A stretch of 64,000 bases of DNA from an uncultured Dietzia sp. (GCF_937873725.1 NZ_CALMYY010000101.1:49600-113599), one strand, 5' to 3'; shown: positions 46,992-56,204, counted from the stretch's first letter. Program-made: numbers and translations. The notes: generated by a model from the sequence alone, not told the origin.

Positions 46992-47429
46992 TCAGCGCAA
47001 CCGCAGGGGGACGCCCTCCCGGACGTGGTCGCGGACGCCGTCCGACAGGAGCAGCGAGCCCATCGCCACCAGGGCCAGCATCGAGAGCACGGTGCCGACC
47101 ACCGAGAGGAACGAGATGCTGTCCAGCACCATCCGCGCGAGCGAACTCGCCGCGAGCAGGAGGACGGCCACCCCGATGACCACCCGGGCCGCACGGTGGG
47201 CGCGCCACAGCAGCGCGGCACCGACGATGAGCAGGACCCCCAACACGAACGACGACGCGGCGGACACCGCCAGCGGCCCGAACCCGGCGGTGTCGCGGCC
47301 GCCGCTCGCCGTGGCGGTGATCCCGAGGAACGTCGCGAACCCGATGGACACGCCGATGATCCCGAAGCCGACGGACAGCCCCCCCAGTCCGAGCGCCGCC
47401 GGCCGCGGCGTGCGGGCGTCGTCGGTCAC
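46992..47429 (-). CDS. Small four-helix membrane protein after metX
   Basis: A 145-residue hydrophobic protein with four helices ([82 protein letters not shown]). No family is recognised. Its GTG overlaps the metX stop (GTGA), making it the third gene of the metY-metX operon. A role in methionine metabolism is not implied by the protein itself. Confidence 0.7.
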   Translation of the reverse strand: MTDDARTPRPAALGLGGLSVGFGIIGVSIGFATFLGITATASGGRDTAGFGPLAVSAASSFVLGVLLIVGAALLWRAHRAARVVIGVAVLLLAASSLARMVLDSISFLSVVGTVLSMLALVAMGSLLLSDGVRDHVREGVPLRLR

Positions 47430-48592
47430 GAGTGCCCCCGCGTCCGGTCCGGGGTGCCCTGCGCCGCGAGCTCCAGCGTCCGTTCGAGCATGGGGCCCAC
47501 CACCTCGGACTCGGTGAGGAATCCGTCGTGCCCGGCCGGGCTGTCGATCACGACGAGCGGGTCCGCGGCGGGCAGCAGCGCGGCCAGCTCCTCCTGCTGA
47601 CGCAGCGGGTAGAGCCGGTCCGTGGTGACCCCGCCGATCACGCACGGCACCGGGCAGGACCGCAGGGCCTCGTCCACGCCACCGCGGCCCAGGCCCACGT
47701 CGTGACGGTTGAGGGCGTCGGTGAGCAGGACGTAGGTGCACGCGTCGAAGCGCGAGACGAGCTTGCCCGCCTGGTGGTCGAGGTAGGACTGGACGGCGAA
47801 CCGCCCCGACATGGACAGGTCCTCCCCGCGCGGGTCCTCGCCGGGCTGCGGGCGGTTGGCAAAGCGCTCGTCCAGCTCCCGCTCGCCGCGGTAGGACAGG
47901 TGCGCGATCCGCCGGGCGATGCCCAGTCCGGTCACCGGGGTGCGGCCGGTGCCGTGGTAGCCGCCCTGCTGCCAGTGCGGGTCGGACGTGATGGCCATGA
48001 TCTGCGCCGTCTGGACGCCGATCTGGTCGGCCGAGGCGCGGGCGCCGACCGCGAGGACGCACCCCGCGCCCACGCGGTCCGGATGGGAGACCATCCACTC
48101 GAGCGCCCTGGCCCCGCCCATCGAGCCGCCGATCACCGCGGCCCAGCGCTCGACGCCCAGGAGGTCGGCCAGCACCCGCTCGGCCTCGACCATGTCCCGG
48201 ACGGCGACGGCGGGGAAGCGGGCCCCCCAGTAGTGGCCGTCCGGGTGGAGGGAGCTCGGACCCGTCGACCCCCGGCACCCCCCGAGGGCGGTGACGGGCA
48301 GGATGGAGTAACGATCGGTGTCCAGCGGCAGCCCGGGCCCGACGAGCCCGTTCCACCAGCCGGGGGTCGGGTGCAGCGAGTCGACGGTCCCCACCACGTG
48401 CGAGTCGCCGGTGAGGGCGTGCTCGACCAGCACGATGTTGGACAGGTCGTCCGCGATCCGGCCCCACCTCTGCACCGCGAGGGTCACCCCCGGGAGGACC
48501 ACACCCGTGACCAGCGTGAGATCGCCGAGGGCGACGTGGCCGAGGGTGCCGTCGCCCGGGGGTAACAGCGCGCGCGGATCGGTGGGGCGCAT
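47426..48592 (-). CDS. metX: Homoserine O-acetyltransferase
   Basis: A 388-residue alpha/beta hydrolase-fold transferase that acetylates homoserine, the first committed step of methionine synthesis. The nucleophile elbow is [29 protein letters not shown] and [17 protein letters not shown] are typical MetX blocks, and the catalytic His is in [12 protein letters not shown]-succinyl specificity cannot be excluded from sequence, though pairing with MetY supports acetyl. It is 14 bp after metY, under the same SAM-IV riboswitch. Confidence 0.93.
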   Translation of the reverse strand: MRPTDPRALLPPGDGTLGHVALGDLTLVTGVVLPGVTLAVQRWGRIADDLSNIVLVEHALTGDSHVVGTVDSLHPTPGWWNGLVGPGLPLDTDRYSILPVTALGGCRGSTGPSSLHPDGHYWGARFPAVAVRDMVEAERVLADLLGVERWAAVIGGSMGGARALEWMVSHPDRVGAGCVLAVGARASADQIGVQTAQIMAITSDPHWQQGGYHGTGRTPVTGLGIARRIAHLSYRGERELDERFANRPQPGEDPRGEDLSMSGRFAVQSYLDHQAGKLVSRFDACTYVLLTDALNRHDVGLGRGGVDEALRSCPVPCVIGGVTTDRLYPLRQQEELAALLPAADPLVVIDSPAGHDGFLTESEVVGPMLERTLELAAQGTPDRTRGHS

Positions 48593-48606
48593 CAGGCGGA
48601 CCGGCG

Positions 48607-49941
48607 TCAGGAGATCGCGGCGAACCCGAGTTCGAGGTCGCCGATGATGTCGTCGATGGCCTCGATGCCCACGGAGAGGCGGATGGTCGCGCTCGTGACG
48701 CCCGCGATCGCGTTGGCCTCCGGGGTTCCCTGCGAATGGGTGGTGGTGAAGGGGTGGCACACGAGCGAGCGGACGTCGCCGATGTTGACCAGGCAGGAGT
48801 GCAGCTTGAGCGCGTCGATGAACTTCCACGCCTGGGCCTTGATGTCCTCCTCCGACGCGCCCTCCGCCGCGGCGAGGTCGAACGTCACGATCGCGCCGGC
48901 GCCCTTGGGGGACAGCGTCTTCTGCAGCGCGTTGTAAGGCGAGGAGGCCAGGCCGGCGTACTGGACCTTGGCCACGTCCGCGCGGGCCTCCAGCCATTCG
49001 GCGACCGCCTGGGCGTTGGCCACGTGGCGCTCGACCCGCAGGCTCAGCGTGTCGATGCCCTGCGCGAGCGTCCACGCGTTGAACGGCGACGCCGCGGCGC
49101 CCGTGTCCCGCAGGAGGGTGACGCGGGCCTTGAGGGCGAGCGCGGGCGCCCCGAGGTCGGCGTAGACCAGGCCGTGGTACGCGGGGTCGGGGGTGGTGAA
49201 GGACGGGAAGACGTCCTCGCCGTCGCGCTGCACGCGCCAGTCGAACCTGCCGCCGTCGACCAGGACGCCGCCCAGGGAGGACCCGTGGCCGCCGAGGTAC
49301 TTGGTGGCGGAGGACACCACCACGTCGGCACCCAGCTCGAGCGGACGGATGAGGTACGGGGTGGCCACCGTGTTGTCCACCACGAGCGGCACCTGGTTGG
49401 CGTGGGCGACCTCGGCGATGGCCGGGATGTCCAGGATGTCGTTGAGCGGGTTGGAGATGGACTCCGCGTAGAACAGCTTGGTGTTGGGCCGGACCGCGGC
49501 CTGCCAGGAGGCGGGATCGTCCGGGTTCTCCACGAAGGTGGTCTCGATGCCGTACTTGGGCAGGGTGTGCCGGAGGAGGGTGTCGGTACCGCCGTAGAGG
49601 CGGGGGGAGGCCACCACGTGGCCGCCCGACTGGGCGATCGCCTGGATGGCGGCGGTCTCCGCCGCCTGCCCCGACGCGAACAGCAGGCCGGCGACGCCGC
49701 CCTCGAGGGAGGCGATGCGGTCCTCGACCGCCGCGACCGTCGGGTTGGTGATACGGGTGTAGATGGGGCCCATCTCGGCGAGGGCGAACCTCGCGGCGGC
49801 CTGCTCGGCGTCGGCGAAGACGAACGAGGTGGTCTGGTAGATCGGCAGGTTGCGGGCGCCGGTATCGGAGTCGATGGGCTGCCCCGCGTGGATCTGGCGG
49901 GTCTCGAAGGCCCAGTCTGCGTTGCTGTTGTCGTACGTCAT
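48607..49941 (-). CDS. metY: O-acetylhomoserine sulfhydrylase
   Basis: A 444-residue PLP enzyme of the Cys/Met-metabolism family that makes homocysteine directly from O-acetylhomoserine and sulfide. Blocks include [55 protein letters not shown] and the PLP lysine in [14 protein letters not shown]. Length (over 420) separates MetY from MetB/MetC. ATG 49941 has a GAGAGGAGG ribosome site upstream. It is preceded by a SAM-IV riboswitch, so it is repressed when S-adenosylmethionine is abundant. Confidence 0.94.
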   Translation of the reverse strand: MTYDNSNADWAFETRQIHAGQPIDSDTGARNLPIYQTTSFVFADAEQAAARFALAEMGPIYTRITNPTVAAVEDRIASLEGGVAGLLFASGQAAETAAIQAIAQSGGHVVASPRLYGGTDTLLRHTLPKYGIETTFVENPDDPASWQAAVRPNTKLFYAESISNPLNDILDIPAIAEVAHANQVPLVVDNTVATPYLIRPLELGADVVVSSATKYLGGHGSSLGGVLVDGGRFDWRVQRDGEDVFPSFTTPDPAYHGLVYADLGAPALALKARVTLLRDTGAAASPFNAWTLAQGIDTLSLRVERHVANAQAVAEWLEARADVAKVQYAGLASSPYNALQKTLSPKGAGAIVTFDLAAAEGASEEDIKAQAWKFIDALKLHSCLVNIGDVRSLVCHPFTTTHSQGTPEANAIAGVTSATIRLSVGIEAIDDIIGDLELGFAAIS

Positions 49942-49994
49942 AGGGGCGGAGCCCCTCCTCTCGTCAGAAGGGTCCGGCCGCATCACGACAGCGG

Positions 49995-50115
49995 ACCCGC
50001 GCTTGCCTGGTCACCCGGACGGGTGTCGGCCAGGTCGTCTCCCGGGGCACCCCACCGCGGTGGAGGGTTGCCGTCCAGCAAGCCGGGGCTTGATGCTGGA
50101 ACTCATGACCTGGGG
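49995..50115 (-). promoter_or_regulatory. SAM-IV riboswitch upstream of metY-metX
   Basis: On the minus strand, CCAGGTCATGAGTTCCAGC (50113-50095) begins the aptamer. TCAAGCCCCGGCTTGCTGG, CGGCAACCCTCCACCGCGG and TGGGGTGCCCCGGG follow, and ACGACCTGG closes the P1 stem. This block order is the actinobacterial SAM-IV motif, also found before methionine genes in mycobacteria. Binding of SAM should reduce metYX expression. Confidence 0.88.
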
Positions 50116-50122
50116 AGAGGTT

Positions 50123-50128
50123 AGCCTA
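50123..50128 (-). promoter_or_regulatory. -10 element of metY operon
   Basis: TAGGCT on the minus strand; transcription would start near 50115, just before the SAM-IV P1 stem. It overlaps a 12-bp match (50118-50129) to the core of IdeR/DtxR boxes, which may be chance. Confidence 0.5.
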
Positions 50129-50194
50129 AGTCCTCGGGCCGCTGCAACGAGGGGTGTCGGGGCGCAGCGGCCTCGTCCGGGCCGCCCGTGTCAG

Positions 50195-50200
50195 TAAGAT
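50195..50200 (+). promoter_or_regulatory. Candidate -10 element of icd
   Basis: TAAGAT, about 69 bp before the icd ATG; the leader would be about 60 nt. The 327-bp gap between metY and icd is otherwise filled by the SAM-IV riboswitch and metY promoter. Confidence 0.5.
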
Positions 50201-50268
50201 GAGACCCACGTCACGATGCGCTGCCGACAACGCCGACCCGACGAGGGTGCGCGCGGGAAGAGGGTCCG

Positions 50269-51486
50269 ATGTCGAAGATCAAGGTCGAGGGGACCGTCGT
50301 CGAGCTCGACGGCGACGAGATGACCCGCATCATCTGGAAGTTCATCAAGGACGAGCTCATCAACCCGTACCTCGACGTGGACCTCGAGTACTACGACCTG
50401 GGCATCGAGAACCGGGACGCGACCGACGACCAGGTCACCGTCGACGCGGCGGAGGCCATCAAGAAGCACGGCGTGGGCGTCAAGTGCGCCACCATCACCC
50501 CGGACGAGGCCCGCATGGAGGAGTTCGGGCTCAAGCGGATGTACCGCTCGCCCAACGGCACCATCCGCAACATCCTCGGCGGGACGATCTTCCGGGCGCC
50601 GATCATCATCTCCACCGTCCCGCGTCTCGTGCCGGGCTGGACCAAGCCGATCATCGTCGGCCGCCACGCCTTCGGCGACCAGTACCGGGCCACGGACTTC
50701 AAGGTCCCCGGGGCGGGCAGGGTCACCATCACCTACACGCCGGCCGACGGGTCCGAGCCGATCGAGCACGAGGTGGTGGAGTTGCCGGAGGACGGCGGCG
50801 TGGTGATGGGCATGTACAACTTCACCAAGTCCATCGAGGACTTCGCGCGCGCCTCGTTCAACTACGGGCTGGACCGCGACTACCCGGTGTACCTGTCCAC
50901 CAAGAACACGATCCTCAAGGCCTACGACGGAGCGTTCAAGGACATCTTCCAGGACGTCTACGACCGCGAGTTCAAGGAGCGGTTCGAGACGGCGGGGATC
51001 AGCTACGAGCACCGCCTCATCGACGACATGGTGGCCTCCGCGCTCAAGTGGGAGGGTGGGTATGTCTGGGCCTGCAAGAACTACGACGGGGACGTGCAGT
51101 CCGACACCGTGGCCCAGGGCTTCGGCTCGCTCGGCCTCATGACCTCCGTCCTGCTCACCCCGGACGGGAAGACCTGCGAGGCCGAGGCCGCCCACGGCAC
51201 CGTGACCCGCCACTTCCGCCAGCACCAGGCCGGCAAGCCCACCTCCACCAACCCGATCGCCTCGATCTTCGCGTGGACCCGCGGCCTCGAGCACCGCGGC
51301 AAGCTCGACGGCACCCCGGAGGTCATCGAGTTCGCGCACCAGCTCGAGGACGTGGTGATCAAGACCGTCGAGGACGGGCAGATGACCAAGGACCTCGCCG
51401 GCCTCGTCGGCGACGAGCAGGCCTACCTCACCACCGAGGAGTTCCTCGCGGCGCTGGACCAGAACCTGCAGAAGGCGCGCGCCTGA
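50269..51486 (+). CDS. icd: NADP-dependent isocitrate dehydrogenase (dimeric, eukaryote-like type)
   Basis: A 405-residue TCA-cycle enzyme that oxidises isocitrate to 2-oxoglutarate with NADPH production. It begins [25 protein letters not shown] and has [19 protein letters not shown] (isocitrate site), the metal-binding Asp residues in [12 protein letters not shown] and the NADP region [16 protein letters not shown]. These are typical of the homodimeric eukaryote-like family, as in M. tuberculosis Icd1, which also neighbours metX/metY. Divergent from metY. A ribosome site (GGGAAGAGGG) precedes the ATG. Confidence 0.96.
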   Translation: MSKIKVEGTVVELDGDEMTRIIWKFIKDELINPYLDVDLEYYDLGIENRDATDDQVTVDAAEAIKKHGVGVKCATITPDEARMEEFGLKRMYRSPNGTIRNILGGTIFRAPIIISTVPRLVPGWTKPIIVGRHAFGDQYRATDFKVPGAGRVTITYTPADGSEPIEHEVVELPEDGGVVMGMYNFTKSIEDFARASFNYGLDRDYPVYLSTKNTILKAYDGAFKDIFQDVYDREFKERFETAGISYEHRLIDDMVASALKWEGGYVWACKNYDGDVQSDTVAQGFGSLGLMTSVLLTPDGKTCEAEAAHGTVTRHFRQHQAGKPTSTNPIASIFAWTRGLEHRGKLDGTPEVIEFAHQLEDVVIKTVEDGQMTKDLAGLVGDEQAYLTTEEFLAALDQNLQKARA

Positions 51487-51528
51487 CCCGACGCCACCAC
51501 GAACCGTCCGCGCCGGTGCGAGGTGGGC

Positions 51529-51534
51529 TACCGT
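51529..51534 (+). promoter_or_regulatory. Candidate -10 element of the BASS-family transporter gene
   Basis: TACCGT; gives a leader of about 60 nt before the GTG at 51602. Confidence 0.4.
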
Positions 51535-51601
51535 GCGTGGACAGTGGTCCACAACACTCGCGGACCGGCCGAACGACCGACCGAGCACCCGAGGAGCCCC
51601 C

Positions 51602-52474
51602 GTGGACCAGAGCCCACTGATCGAGATCGGCCTGCCCGTCGCGCTGGCGATCATCATGGTCGGGATCGGACTCAGCCTCACCAGGTCGGATTTCGAGGTC
51701 CAGGCCCGGTCGCCCTGGGCGACGATCGTCGGCCTGGTCGGGCAGCTCGTCCTGGTGCCGTTGGTCGGCATCGGCGTGGCCCTGCTCTTCGACCTGACGC
51801 CGCTGCTGGCCCTCGGGGTGGTGCTGGTGGCAGCCTCGCCCGGCGGCGCGACCTCGAACCTCATCACCTACCTGGCCCGGGGCAACGTCGCGCTGTCGAT
51901 CATCCTCACCGCCATCGCCTCGGTCGCGGTCATCCTCACCCTGCCGCTGTGGTTCGACGTCGGCGCCCGCGTCATCCCCGGCGCCGCGGAGTTCGAGGTC
52001 TCGGTCCCGCTGGCCCAGACCTTCGGGCTGCTGCTCGGGGTGATCCTCATCCCGGTCGTCCTGGGCATGATCCTCAGGGCGAGGAGGCCCGCGCTGGCCG
52101 ACCGCATCGAGCGCTTCGTGGGCCTCGTCGGACTCGTCGTGCTGGTCCTGCTGATCGTGGGCATCGTGCTCGGGGAGCGGGACCGGATCGTCGACCTCAT
52201 CGTCTCCGTGGGCCCGGCGGTGATCGTGCTCAACCTCGCCCTGATCGCCGTCGGCGGGCTCGCGGCCTGGGTGTGCAGGCTCGGCCGGGCCGAGCAGATC
52301 GCGATCGCCGTGGAGATGGGCATCAAGAACACCACCCTGACCATGCTCATCGCGTTCACCGTCATCGGGATCGAGGAGGTCGGGCTCGCGGCGGCCGTGT
52401 ACAGCATCGTCATGTACGTCACCACCTTCGGGTTGGTCTACGGTGGCCGTCGTCTCATGCGCACGGCAACCTGA
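51602..52474 (+). CDS. Bile acid:sodium symporter (BASS) family transporter
   Basis: A 290-residue membrane protein with nine or ten helices. VLVAASPGGATSNLITYLARGNVALS (in pieces, near residue 85) and EMGIKNTTLTMLIAFTVIG near 240 are the two discontinuous, sodium-site type repeats of this family. It should move an organic anion with Na+; bacterial members carry bile acids, pantoate or other acids, so the substrate is open. GTG 51602 follows GAGGAGCC; an upstream GTG at 51533 is possible but adds a polar tail. Confidence 0.85.
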   Translation: MDQSPLIEIGLPVALAIIMVGIGLSLTRSDFEVQARSPWATIVGLVGQLVLVPLVGIGVALLFDLTPLLALGVVLVAASPGGATSNLITYLARGNVALSIILTAIASVAVILTLPLWFDVGARVIPGAAEFEVSVPLAQTFGLLLGVILIPVVLGMILRARRPALADRIERFVGLVGLVVLVLLIVGIVLGERDRIVDLIVSVGPAVIVLNLALIAVGGLAAWVCRLGRAEQIAIAVEMGIKNTTLTMLIAFTVIGIEEVGLAAAVYSIVMYVTTFGLVYGGRRLMRTAT

Positions 52475-52554
52475 GCCGACCGGGCCGGCGGGCGGAGCCT
52501 GCCCCCGGGGCCACGAACCCCGCCGCCGCCGCCGCCGCGCTCTCCCCGCGCCGC

Positions 52555-53709
52555 GTGCAGGTGGCGATCCTCGCCCTGGCGCTCGGCGGGTTCGGCATCG
52601 GCGTCACCGAGTTCGCGGCGATGGGCCTGCTACGTTCGATCGCCGATGACTTCGGGCTCACCGAGCCCCGGGCAGGACAGGTGATCACCGCCTACGCGCT
52701 CGGCGTGGTGGTGGGGGCGCCACTGCTCACGGTGTGGACGTCCCGGTGGCGGCGGCGCACCCTGCTGCTGGTGCTCATGGCCCTGTTCACCGTGGGCAAC
52801 GTCGTCGCCGCCTTCGCCCCCACCGCGGGGACACTCGTCGCGGCCCGGTTCGTCGCGGGCATCCCGCACGGCGCCTACTTCGGGGTCGCCTCGCTGGTCG
52901 CGGCCTCCCTGGCCGGGCCGGGTAGACAGGCGCGGGCGGTCTCCATGGTGCTGCTCGGCCTGTCGGTCGCGAACGTGATCGGTGTCCCCGCCGCGACCTG
53001 GCTCGGGGAGGCGATGGGGTGGCAGGCCGCCTTCCTCGCAGTCGGGGTGATCGGCGCACTGACCGTGGCGGCCATCCTCGTCGTCGTCCCCGAACCCACC
53101 GGGACGGTGGTCGTGCGCGCCCGCGAGGAGCTCGCCGCGCTGGCGCGGCCCCAGGTCCTGGCCACGCTCGCCGTGGGGGCGGTGGGGTTCGGCGGCATGT
53201 TCGCGGTCTACACCTACATCCAGTGGACGATGGTCGACGTGGCCGGGATCGACCGCGCGTGGATGCCCGCGGTGCTGGCCGTCTACGGGCTCGGCATGGT
53301 GGCGGGGAACCTGGCGGGCGGGGTGGTTGCCGACCGTGACCTCGACCGGGGGCTGCTCGCGATCGCCGCGGCCATGACCGTGATCCTCGCCCTGTTCTCG
53401 GTGGCCGCGCACCACCCCGTCACCGCCGTGGTGGGCCTGTTCCTGGTGGGGAGCACCGGGTCGGCGATGGTGCCCGGGCTGCAGGCCCGGCTCATGCGCC
53501 ACGCCGGCCGCGGTCAGACGCTCGCCGCCTCGCTCAACCACTCGGCGCTCAACGCGGCCAACGCGCTGGGGGCGTGGCTCGGCGGCGCGGTGATCGCCCT
53601 GGGGTTCGGGTACACCTCCCCGGCGCTCGCGGGCGCGGGCCTGGCGGCGGTCGGCCTGGGGATCCTGGTGGCGGCGGTGTCAGGGCCACGCCGGCACCGT
53701 CATCCCTAG
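52555..53709 (+). CDS. MFS transporter (DHA1/AraJ-like)
   Basis: A 12-helix major facilitator of about 384 residues. The first helix holds LALALGGFGIGVTEFAAMGLL, and the A-motif region is VVVGAPLLTVWTSRWRRRTLL. RFVAGIPHGAYFGVASLVAA and LNHSALNAANALGAWLGG are typical of the DHA1 sugar/drug efflux branch (AraJ, YdhP). The start is uncertain: the frame is open back through the previous gene, but no ATG or GTG lies between 52474 and 52555. I chose GTG 52555, just before helix 1; GTG 52561 or a non-standard start further up is possible. Substrate unknown. Confidence 0.82.
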   Translation: MQVAILALALGGFGIGVTEFAAMGLLRSIADDFGLTEPRAGQVITAYALGVVVGAPLLTVWTSRWRRRTLLLVLMALFTVGNVVAAFAPTAGTLVAARFVAGIPHGAYFGVASLVAASLAGPGRQARAVSMVLLGLSVANVIGVPAATWLGEAMGWQAAFLAVGVIGALTVAAILVVVPEPTGTVVVRAREELAALARPQVLATLAVGAVGFGGMFAVYTYIQWTMVDVAGIDRAWMPAVLAVYGLGMVAGNLAGGVVADRDLDRGLLAIAAAMTVILALFSVAAHHPVTAVVGLFLVGSTGSAMVPGLQARLMRHAGRGQTLAASLNHSALNAANALGAWLGGAVIALGFGYTSPALAGAGLAAVGLGILVAAVSGPRRHRHP

Positions 53710-54032
53710 TCCGCCATGCCGAGGAAGACGATCATGCTTCGTTCCAACGCCCGGAGATGCTCCGGCTCCAGCGTGCCGATCCGTTCCCGCACCCGATCTC
53801 GAGGGGCGGCGGTGAGCTTGTCCACCATGAGCCTCGACGTCTGGACGAGACCGTTGTGCGGGGACGGCTCGACCACGGGCCGGAAGAGCGGCGCCTCGGT
53901 CGGATCAGTCGTCAACGGACACACCACCACCGAGGCCGTGGCGTCGAATCGGTCATCCTGCACGATGACCACCGGGCGGGGTTTGCCCGCGTAACCGGGT
54001 CCCGACGCGACCCAGATCTCTCCTCGCCGCAC
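53706..54032 (-). CDS. MazF/PemK-family endoribonuclease toxin
   Basis: A 108-residue toxin of the PemK/MazF family. It starts VRRGEIWVASGPGYAGKPRPVVIVQDDRF, with the Arg-Gly-Glu-Ile-Trp opening and the RPVVIVQ strand typical of these RNases. VVVCPLTTDPTEAPLFRP and SRLMVDKLTAAPRDRV follow. It is expected to cut mRNA when free from antitoxin. GTG 54032 is 3 bp after the antitoxin gene stop, on the same strand, making a classic antitoxin-first operon. Its own stop overlaps the convergent MFS gene by a few bases. Confidence 0.9.
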   Translation of the reverse strand: MRRGEIWVASGPGYAGKPRPVVIVQDDRFDATASVVVCPLTTDPTEAPLFRPVVEPSPHNGLVQTSRLMVDKLTAAPRDRVRERIGTLEPEHLRALERSMIVFLGMAD

Positions 54033-54035
54033 CTG

Positions 54036-54251
54036 TCAGTCGTCGTCCCAGTCCGAGGCCAGCGACTCGATGAAGCTCTGATCCGAGGACTCCTGTGCAC
54101 TCGCCGCGACCGCTGCCGACTGCTTGTGGGCCTCGGCGCTGAAGCCCGGCCACGTCACGTCGGGGACCCAGATCTGAATCGGCCGTAGTCCCTGCGCGCG
54201 GAGGCGCTCGCGGTGTCGACGAACCCGGTCCGTGGTACTCACGGTGGTCAT
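54036..54251 (-). CDS. MazE-type antitoxin (DUF3018 family)
   Basis: A 71-residue protein with RVRRHRERLRAQGLRPIQIW at the N-terminus (likely DNA-binding, ribbon-helix-helix-like), VPDVTWPGFSAEAHKQSAAV, and an acidic tail ending LASDWDDD that probably occupies the toxin's RNA site. This matches the DUF3018 MazE-like antitoxins that pair with PemK-type toxins. The start ATG 54251 directly follows a GTTACATGTAAC palindrome, which is likely its own operator. Confidence 0.86.
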   Translation of the reverse strand: MTTVSTTDRVRRHRERLRAQGLRPIQIWVPDVTWPGFSAEAHKQSAAVAASAQESSDQSFIESLASDWDDD

Positions 54252-54263
54252 GTTACATGTAAC
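54252..54263. promoter_or_regulatory. Palindrome at the antitoxin start, candidate autoregulatory operator
   Basis: GTTACATGTAAC, a perfect 12-bp palindrome abutting the antitoxin start codon, as expected for conditional autorepression by the toxin-antitoxin complex. Confidence 0.55.
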
Positions 54264-54316
54264 GGTCATCGGCGCGGGGGTGCTGCTCCGAGGCCGTCTC
54301 CGGAGGTCGCGGTGGC

Positions 54317-54322
54317 TACGAT
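54317..54322 (+). promoter_or_regulatory. -10 element of leaderless xthA
   Basis: TACGAT, 7 nt, GTG start at 54330. Confidence 0.6.
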
Positions 54323-54329
54323 GACGGCC

Positions 54330-55175
54330 GTGAGCCTCACCGTCAGCACCGTCAACGTCAACGGGATCCGCGCCGCCGTCAAGCAGCGCTCGGAGACCAA
54401 CCTGGGGTTCCTGCCCTGGCTGGAGAGCAGCGGGGCGGACGTGGTCGCCCTCCAGGAGGTCCGCGCCGACGAGGACCAGGCCCGCGCGGCGCTGGCCCCC
54501 GCGCTCGACTCCGGGTGGCATCTCATCGGTTCGGCCTCGTCGCTCAAGGGGCGGGCCGGCGTGGCGATCCTGTCCCGGCACGAGCCGGCGGAGGTCCGCA
54601 TCGGCCACGGCGACCCGGAGTTCGACGAGTCCGGCCGCTACATCGAGGCCGTCTACCCGGGCGCGATCGAGGGGGAGACCGTCACCGTCGCCAGCCTCTA
54701 CCTGCCCTCGGGCACCGCGGACACGCCCAAGCAGGACGAGAAGGACCGCTTCCTGGCGAGCTTCCGGGAGCACCTGGCCGAGGCCGCGGCGGTCGTCGGC
54801 GCCCGGGCCGGCCACGAGATGATCATCTGCGGCGACTGGAACATCGCTCACCGCGAGGCCGACCTGAAGAACCACAAGGGCAACCACAAGACCTCCGGCT
54901 TCCTGCCCCACGAGCGCGACTGGATGACCGACGTGCTCTCGGGGGACAGCGGCTGGCACGACGTCGTCCGCCACCGCCGCCCCGACGAGGTCGGCCCGTA
55001 CTCGTGGTGGTCCCAGCGCGGCAAGGCCTTCGACAACGACGCCGGCTGGCGGATCGACTACCACGTGGTGTCCGACGGCCTGGTCCATCGCGCGGTCCAC
55101 GACCGGGTGGACCGCGCGGGCGCCTACGACCTGCGGTGGTCCGACCACGCGCCGGTCACGGTCGTCTACGAGTGA
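54330..55175 (+). CDS. xthA: Exodeoxyribonuclease III
   Basis: A 281-residue Mg-dependent AP endonuclease and 3'-5' exonuclease for base-excision repair. Motifs: VNVNGIRAAVKQ, the metal Glu in VVALQEVRADEDQA, ICGDWNIAHREADLKN with the catalytic Asp and Asn, RIDYHVVSDGL and the terminal LRWSDHAPVTV with the catalytic Asp-His. All active-site residues are present. GTG 54330 is preferred because TACGAT stands 7 nt upstream. It is divergent from the mazEF pair. Confidence 0.94.
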   Translation: MSLTVSTVNVNGIRAAVKQRSETNLGFLPWLESSGADVVALQEVRADEDQARAALAPALDSGWHLIGSASSLKGRAGVAILSRHEPAEVRIGHGDPEFDESGRYIEAVYPGAIEGETVTVASLYLPSGTADTPKQDEKDRFLASFREHLAEAAAVVGARAGHEMIICGDWNIAHREADLKNHKGNHKTSGFLPHERDWMTDVLSGDSGWHDVVRHRRPDEVGPYSWWSQRGKAFDNDAGWRIDYHVVSDGLVHRAVHDRVDRAGAYDLRWSDHAPVTVVYE

Positions 55176-55199
55176 GGCGGCCGTCGTGAGGAGACGTCG

Positions 55200-55682
55200 A
55201 TGAGCGGCGCCGTGAAGGCGGTCCTGGCCCTGGTCGCGGGGGTGATCCTGACCTTCGCTGTGGTCTCGTACACCGGCGGCGGGACCGGGGACGCCGGACC
55301 CGGGAGCGTGGGGGACGGGGGGACGACGACGAGCTCGGCGACCTCGTCCGGCCCCGCTCGGGACGAGTCGTCCGATCCGCCGGACACGGCCTGGTCGGCG
55401 GCCGTTCCGGCGCACGTCCTGGACACGCTCGCCCTGATCGACGCAGGGGACTGGCCCGACGCCGCCGACGCCCCCGGCACCCGGGGAGGCGACCGCTTCG
55501 GCAACCGCGAGCGCCTGCTCCCGCGGGCGGCCGCGGACGGATCTCCCGTGGCCTACCGCGAGTGGGACGTCAACCCCAAGCCGCGGGGCGGCGGCCGGGA
55601 CGCCGAGCGGATCGTCACCGGCAGCGACGGGTCGGCCTGGTACACCGCCGACCACTACTCCTCGTTCGTCCGGATCCGGTGA
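55200..55682 (+). CDS. Secreted barnase/RNase Sa-like guanyl-specific ribonuclease
   Basis: A 160-residue protein with an N-terminal membrane helix or signal (VKAVLALVAGVILTFAVVSY), a Gly/Ser/Thr-rich linker and a ribonuclease N1/T1 domain at about residues 68-160. Against RNase Sa the active site is complete: Glu in AYREWDVNP, Arg in RGGGRDAERIVTG and His in YTADHYSSFVRI; NRERLLPRA also matches. It lacks a lipobox, so it is secreted or anchored by its helix. A barstar-like inhibitor gene follows directly, as for barnase. Likely a toxin for competitors or an extracellular RNase. Confidence 0.88.
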   Translation: MSGAVKAVLALVAGVILTFAVVSYTGGGTGDAGPGSVGDGGTTTSSATSSGPARDESSDPPDTAWSAAVPAHVLDTLALIDAGDWPDAADAPGTRGGDRFGNRERLLPRAAADGSPVAYREWDVNPKPRGGGRDAERIVTGSDGSAWYTADHYSSFVRIR

Positions 55683-55705
55683 ACCCGGCCAGGGAAGGAT
55701 TCCCG

Positions 55706-56152
55706 ATGCTCGACTTCCACGCGCTCGCCTCCGAGGCCCGCACCGCGGCGTCCTCCGCCTTCGAGGTCACCGGTCCGCTGCCCGAGGTGCCCGCCGACCT
55801 CGCGCCGGTGGCCGGAGTCCGACGGCTGAGCGGCACCAGGATGGCGGACCTGGACGCGCTGTACGACGAGACGTCGGCGGCGCTGCAGTTCCCCGACTAC
55901 TTCGGCCGCAACCTCGACGCGCTTGACGAGTGTCTCCGTGACCTCGACCTCCCCGAGTCGCCAGGCGGAACCGTGATCCTCGTGGTGACCGACGCCGCCG
56001 CCATGCTGGAGGCCGAACCGGGTCGTCGGGAGTGGTTCGGTGAGGCCGTCGCCGACGCGAACGAGGTCCGCGCCGGGCGGGGGACGGGTCCCCTCGTCGT
56101 CGTCTACTCCGTTCCTCCCGGCACCGACCCCGGGGACCGCTGGTGGCGCTGA
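55706..56152 (+). CDS. Barstar-family ribonuclease inhibitor
   Basis: A 148-residue cytosolic protein with the barstar signature: LSGTRMADLDALYDETSAAL, then FPDYFGRNLDALDECLRDLD. The YFGRNLDALDECL helix is the part that plugs the barnase active site. It has an N-terminal extension of about 25 residues compared with barstar. ATG 55706 follows AGGGAAGG at 7 nt; a GTG at 55679 overlapping the RNase stop is the alternative. It presumably protects the cell from the RNase encoded just upstream. Confidence 0.9.
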   Translation: MLDFHALASEARTAASSAFEVTGPLPEVPADLAPVAGVRRLSGTRMADLDALYDETSAALQFPDYFGRNLDALDECLRDLDLPESPGGTVILVVTDAAAMLEAEPGRREWFGEAVADANEVRAGRGTGPLVVVYSVPPGTDPGDRWWR

Positions 56153-56191
56153 GCCGACGCCCGTGTGCCGAGCCGGATCGATTCCGGGCCG

Positions 56192-56197
56192 TACCCT
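56192..56197 (+). promoter_or_regulatory. -10 element of the leaderless PPOX-family gene
   Basis: TACCCT, 7 nt, ATG at 56205. Confidence 0.6.
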
Positions 56198-56204
56198 CGG
56201 GCCC

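Noticed and set aside
50118..50129. IdeR/DtxR iron box before metY
   Set aside because: Only the inner 12 bp match; the outer arms of the 19-bp palindrome are absent, and the site coincides with a -10 hexamer. It is kept only as a minor remark.
52471..52554. CTG at 52471 overlapping the previous stop as start of the MFS gene
   Set aside because: It would give neat coupling, but CTG starts are rare and the added 28 residues are a Pro/Ala-rich tail; GTG 52555 just before helix 1 is simpler, though the true start remains open.
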